Origin: Candidatus Zixiibacteriota bacterium
Lineage (GTDB): Bacteria; Zixibacteria; MSB-5A5; JAABVY01
Assembly: GCA_014730285.1 (NCBI GenBank)
Contig: WJIM01000300.1
Coordinates: 1 to 15,732 of the forward strand
DNA: 15,732 nucleotides
Direction of reading: 5' to 3'
The notes under the pieces are model-generated. The model was not told the origin of the DNA and ran no database searches. It saw only the letters and a program-made list of their open reading frames with translations. Shown here piece after piece: positions 15,010 to 15,732 of this stretch. Position numbers and translations under genes: made by a program. How positions within the stretch are numbered: position 1 is the first letter of the stretch; every line of letters starts with the position of its first letter.

Positions 15010-15732
15010 TTATCCTTTCAAAGCTAATGGTTCCAGACGATCTTTCTTTTTCTGGGCCTCGGCATAATTGGGCGCCAGATCAAGCGCCTTCTGAAATTCT
15101 GCATAGGCCTCGGGATATTCTTTTTTATCTTCCAGAGCAAGACCGAGAGAATAATGATAGAGGGCATCATACTTTGCATCTTTGCTCTCGTTTATTATCT
15201 TCTTAGTATTCTTGTCGACATCTACCTTCATATCATCAAGGATTTTAAAGACCAAATCTTTCTGCAATTCGAAGATATCATCCGGGTCGCCCTCGACCTC
15301 TTCGGCCTTGATGATCTCGCTTGTTTCGACCGAGACAAGACGTCCGTAAATCTTGAAATTATTCTTGTCGATTTTCATGAACCCGCCCATCAGGATTGTC
15401 TGGGCGCCGACCAGCTTGCCCATCTTAACGGCGGTGCTTTTGTCGGTAAGGTCGGACTGCTGCAATTTCAGCTCATCCACGATGAAATTTATCCTGTCAC
15501 GCTCGACCACTCGAAGAGCATCGGACTTGGTGATATCCTGAATCATCATCGACATCAGACCCTTGCATAAAGGATCGAGCTTTTCCTGGTCCTCGGAAAT
15601 GGAATGATTGTCGAAATACATCACCGCAATCGTCTCTATATCCGAATTCTGCCTGCGTTTTTCTACAGGAATGCCTTTTTCCACGGCATACCAGATTTTC
15701 ATCATCTGGGGAGGATATTCATCGGGGGTCAA
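15010..15732 (-). CDS. CsgG/FlgO-like domain protein with TPR, N-terminus cut off by the window edge
   Basis: This open frame runs through the right edge, so only the last 240 residues are seen and the true start, any signal peptide and any further domains are missing. Residues 32-172 (numbered within the window) form a CsgG/FlgO-like domain: ETIAVMYFDNHSI, CKGLMSMMIQDITKSDALRVVERDRINFIVDELKL, VKMGKLVGAQTILMGGFMKI, and FELQKDLVFKIL. Residues 187-222 form a TPR (YHYSLGLALEDKKEYPEAYAEF). It is a paralogue of the neighbouring lipoprotein: both share VVER, DELKL, KLVGA and FxLQKD(L/V) in the same order. It is the first visible gene of the minus-strand block. The leftmost codon is not a supported start. 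Confidence 0.85.
   Translation of the reverse strand: MTPDEYPPQMMKIWYAVEKGIPVEKRRQNSDIETIAVMYFDNHSISEDQEKLDPLCKGLMSMMIQDITKSDALRVVERDRINFIVDELKLQQSDLTDKSTAVKMGKLVGAQTILMGGFMKIDKNNFKIYGRLVSVETSEIIKAEEVEGDPDDIFELQKDLVFKILDDMKVDVDKNTKKIINESKDAKYDALYHYSLGLALEDKKEYPEAYAEFQKALDLAPNYAEAQKKKDRLEPLALKG

Noticed and set aside
1..15732. CRISPR arrays, tRNA or rRNA genes, insertion sequences, prophage genes
   Set aside because: No regularly spaced repeats, no recognisable RNA gene motifs, and no transposase or integrase reading frames were seen.

Overview
The window most resembles a member of the FCB superphylum (Fibrobacteres-Chlorobi-Bacteroidetes group and allied candidate phyla). A Zixibacteria-, Latescibacteria- or KSB1-like lineage is my best guess. 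The reasons are two secreted proteins ending in a type IX secretion (T9SS)-type C-terminal sorting domain (NYPNPFN / NFPNPFN start, YNVxGQ core, YFYR and KMLL end), a DUF5723-like outer-membrane barrel, a dockerin-like repeat pair in front of a sorting domain, several lipoproteins, and TPR plus CsgG/FlgO-like proteins. This assignment is inference; no rRNA or tRNA gene was seen.

Left part (1-1970): the first 41 codons of a probable type III polyketide synthase run off the left edge on the minus strand. They are preceded by a DUF72 (YecE-like) protein on the same strand. Divergent from these, on the plus strand, is a small lipoprotein built of two tandem copies of one domain.

Middle (1971-7513), plus strand: two transcription units, each with a good sigma-54 (RpoN) promoter match (GG-N10-GC) about 35 bases before the ribosome-binding region. 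The first carries a 663-residue lipoprotein and a DUF5723-like barrel and ends at a strong intrinsic terminator. The second carries an M6-family metalloprotease with a C-terminal sorting domain and ends at a hairpin terminator that abuts a convergent small zinc-ribbon gene. An exact 18-bp palindrome lies about 112 bp upstream of the second -24 box, where an enhancer-binding activator would be expected.

Right part (7506-15732), minus strand: a tightly packed five-gene block read from right to left. It holds a CsgG/FlgO-like plus TPR protein (cut by the edge), a TPR plus CsgG/FlgO-like lipoprotein, an outer-membrane barrel, a lipoprotein with a cohesin-like domain, and a 1227-residue secreted protein. 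The secreted protein has a right-handed beta-helix, three PKD domains, Ig-like domains, a dockerin-like pair and a sorting domain. Gaps are 7 bases or less and two junctions overlap.

The most notable point is that the cohesin-like lipoprotein sits directly beside the dockerin-bearing secreted protein. This suggests a non-cellulosomal cohesin-dockerin pair that could tether a large beta-helix/PKD protein to the outer membrane. A zinc-ribbon gene with its own sigma-70-type promoter follows this block. Almost everything in the window is envelope or surface biology.
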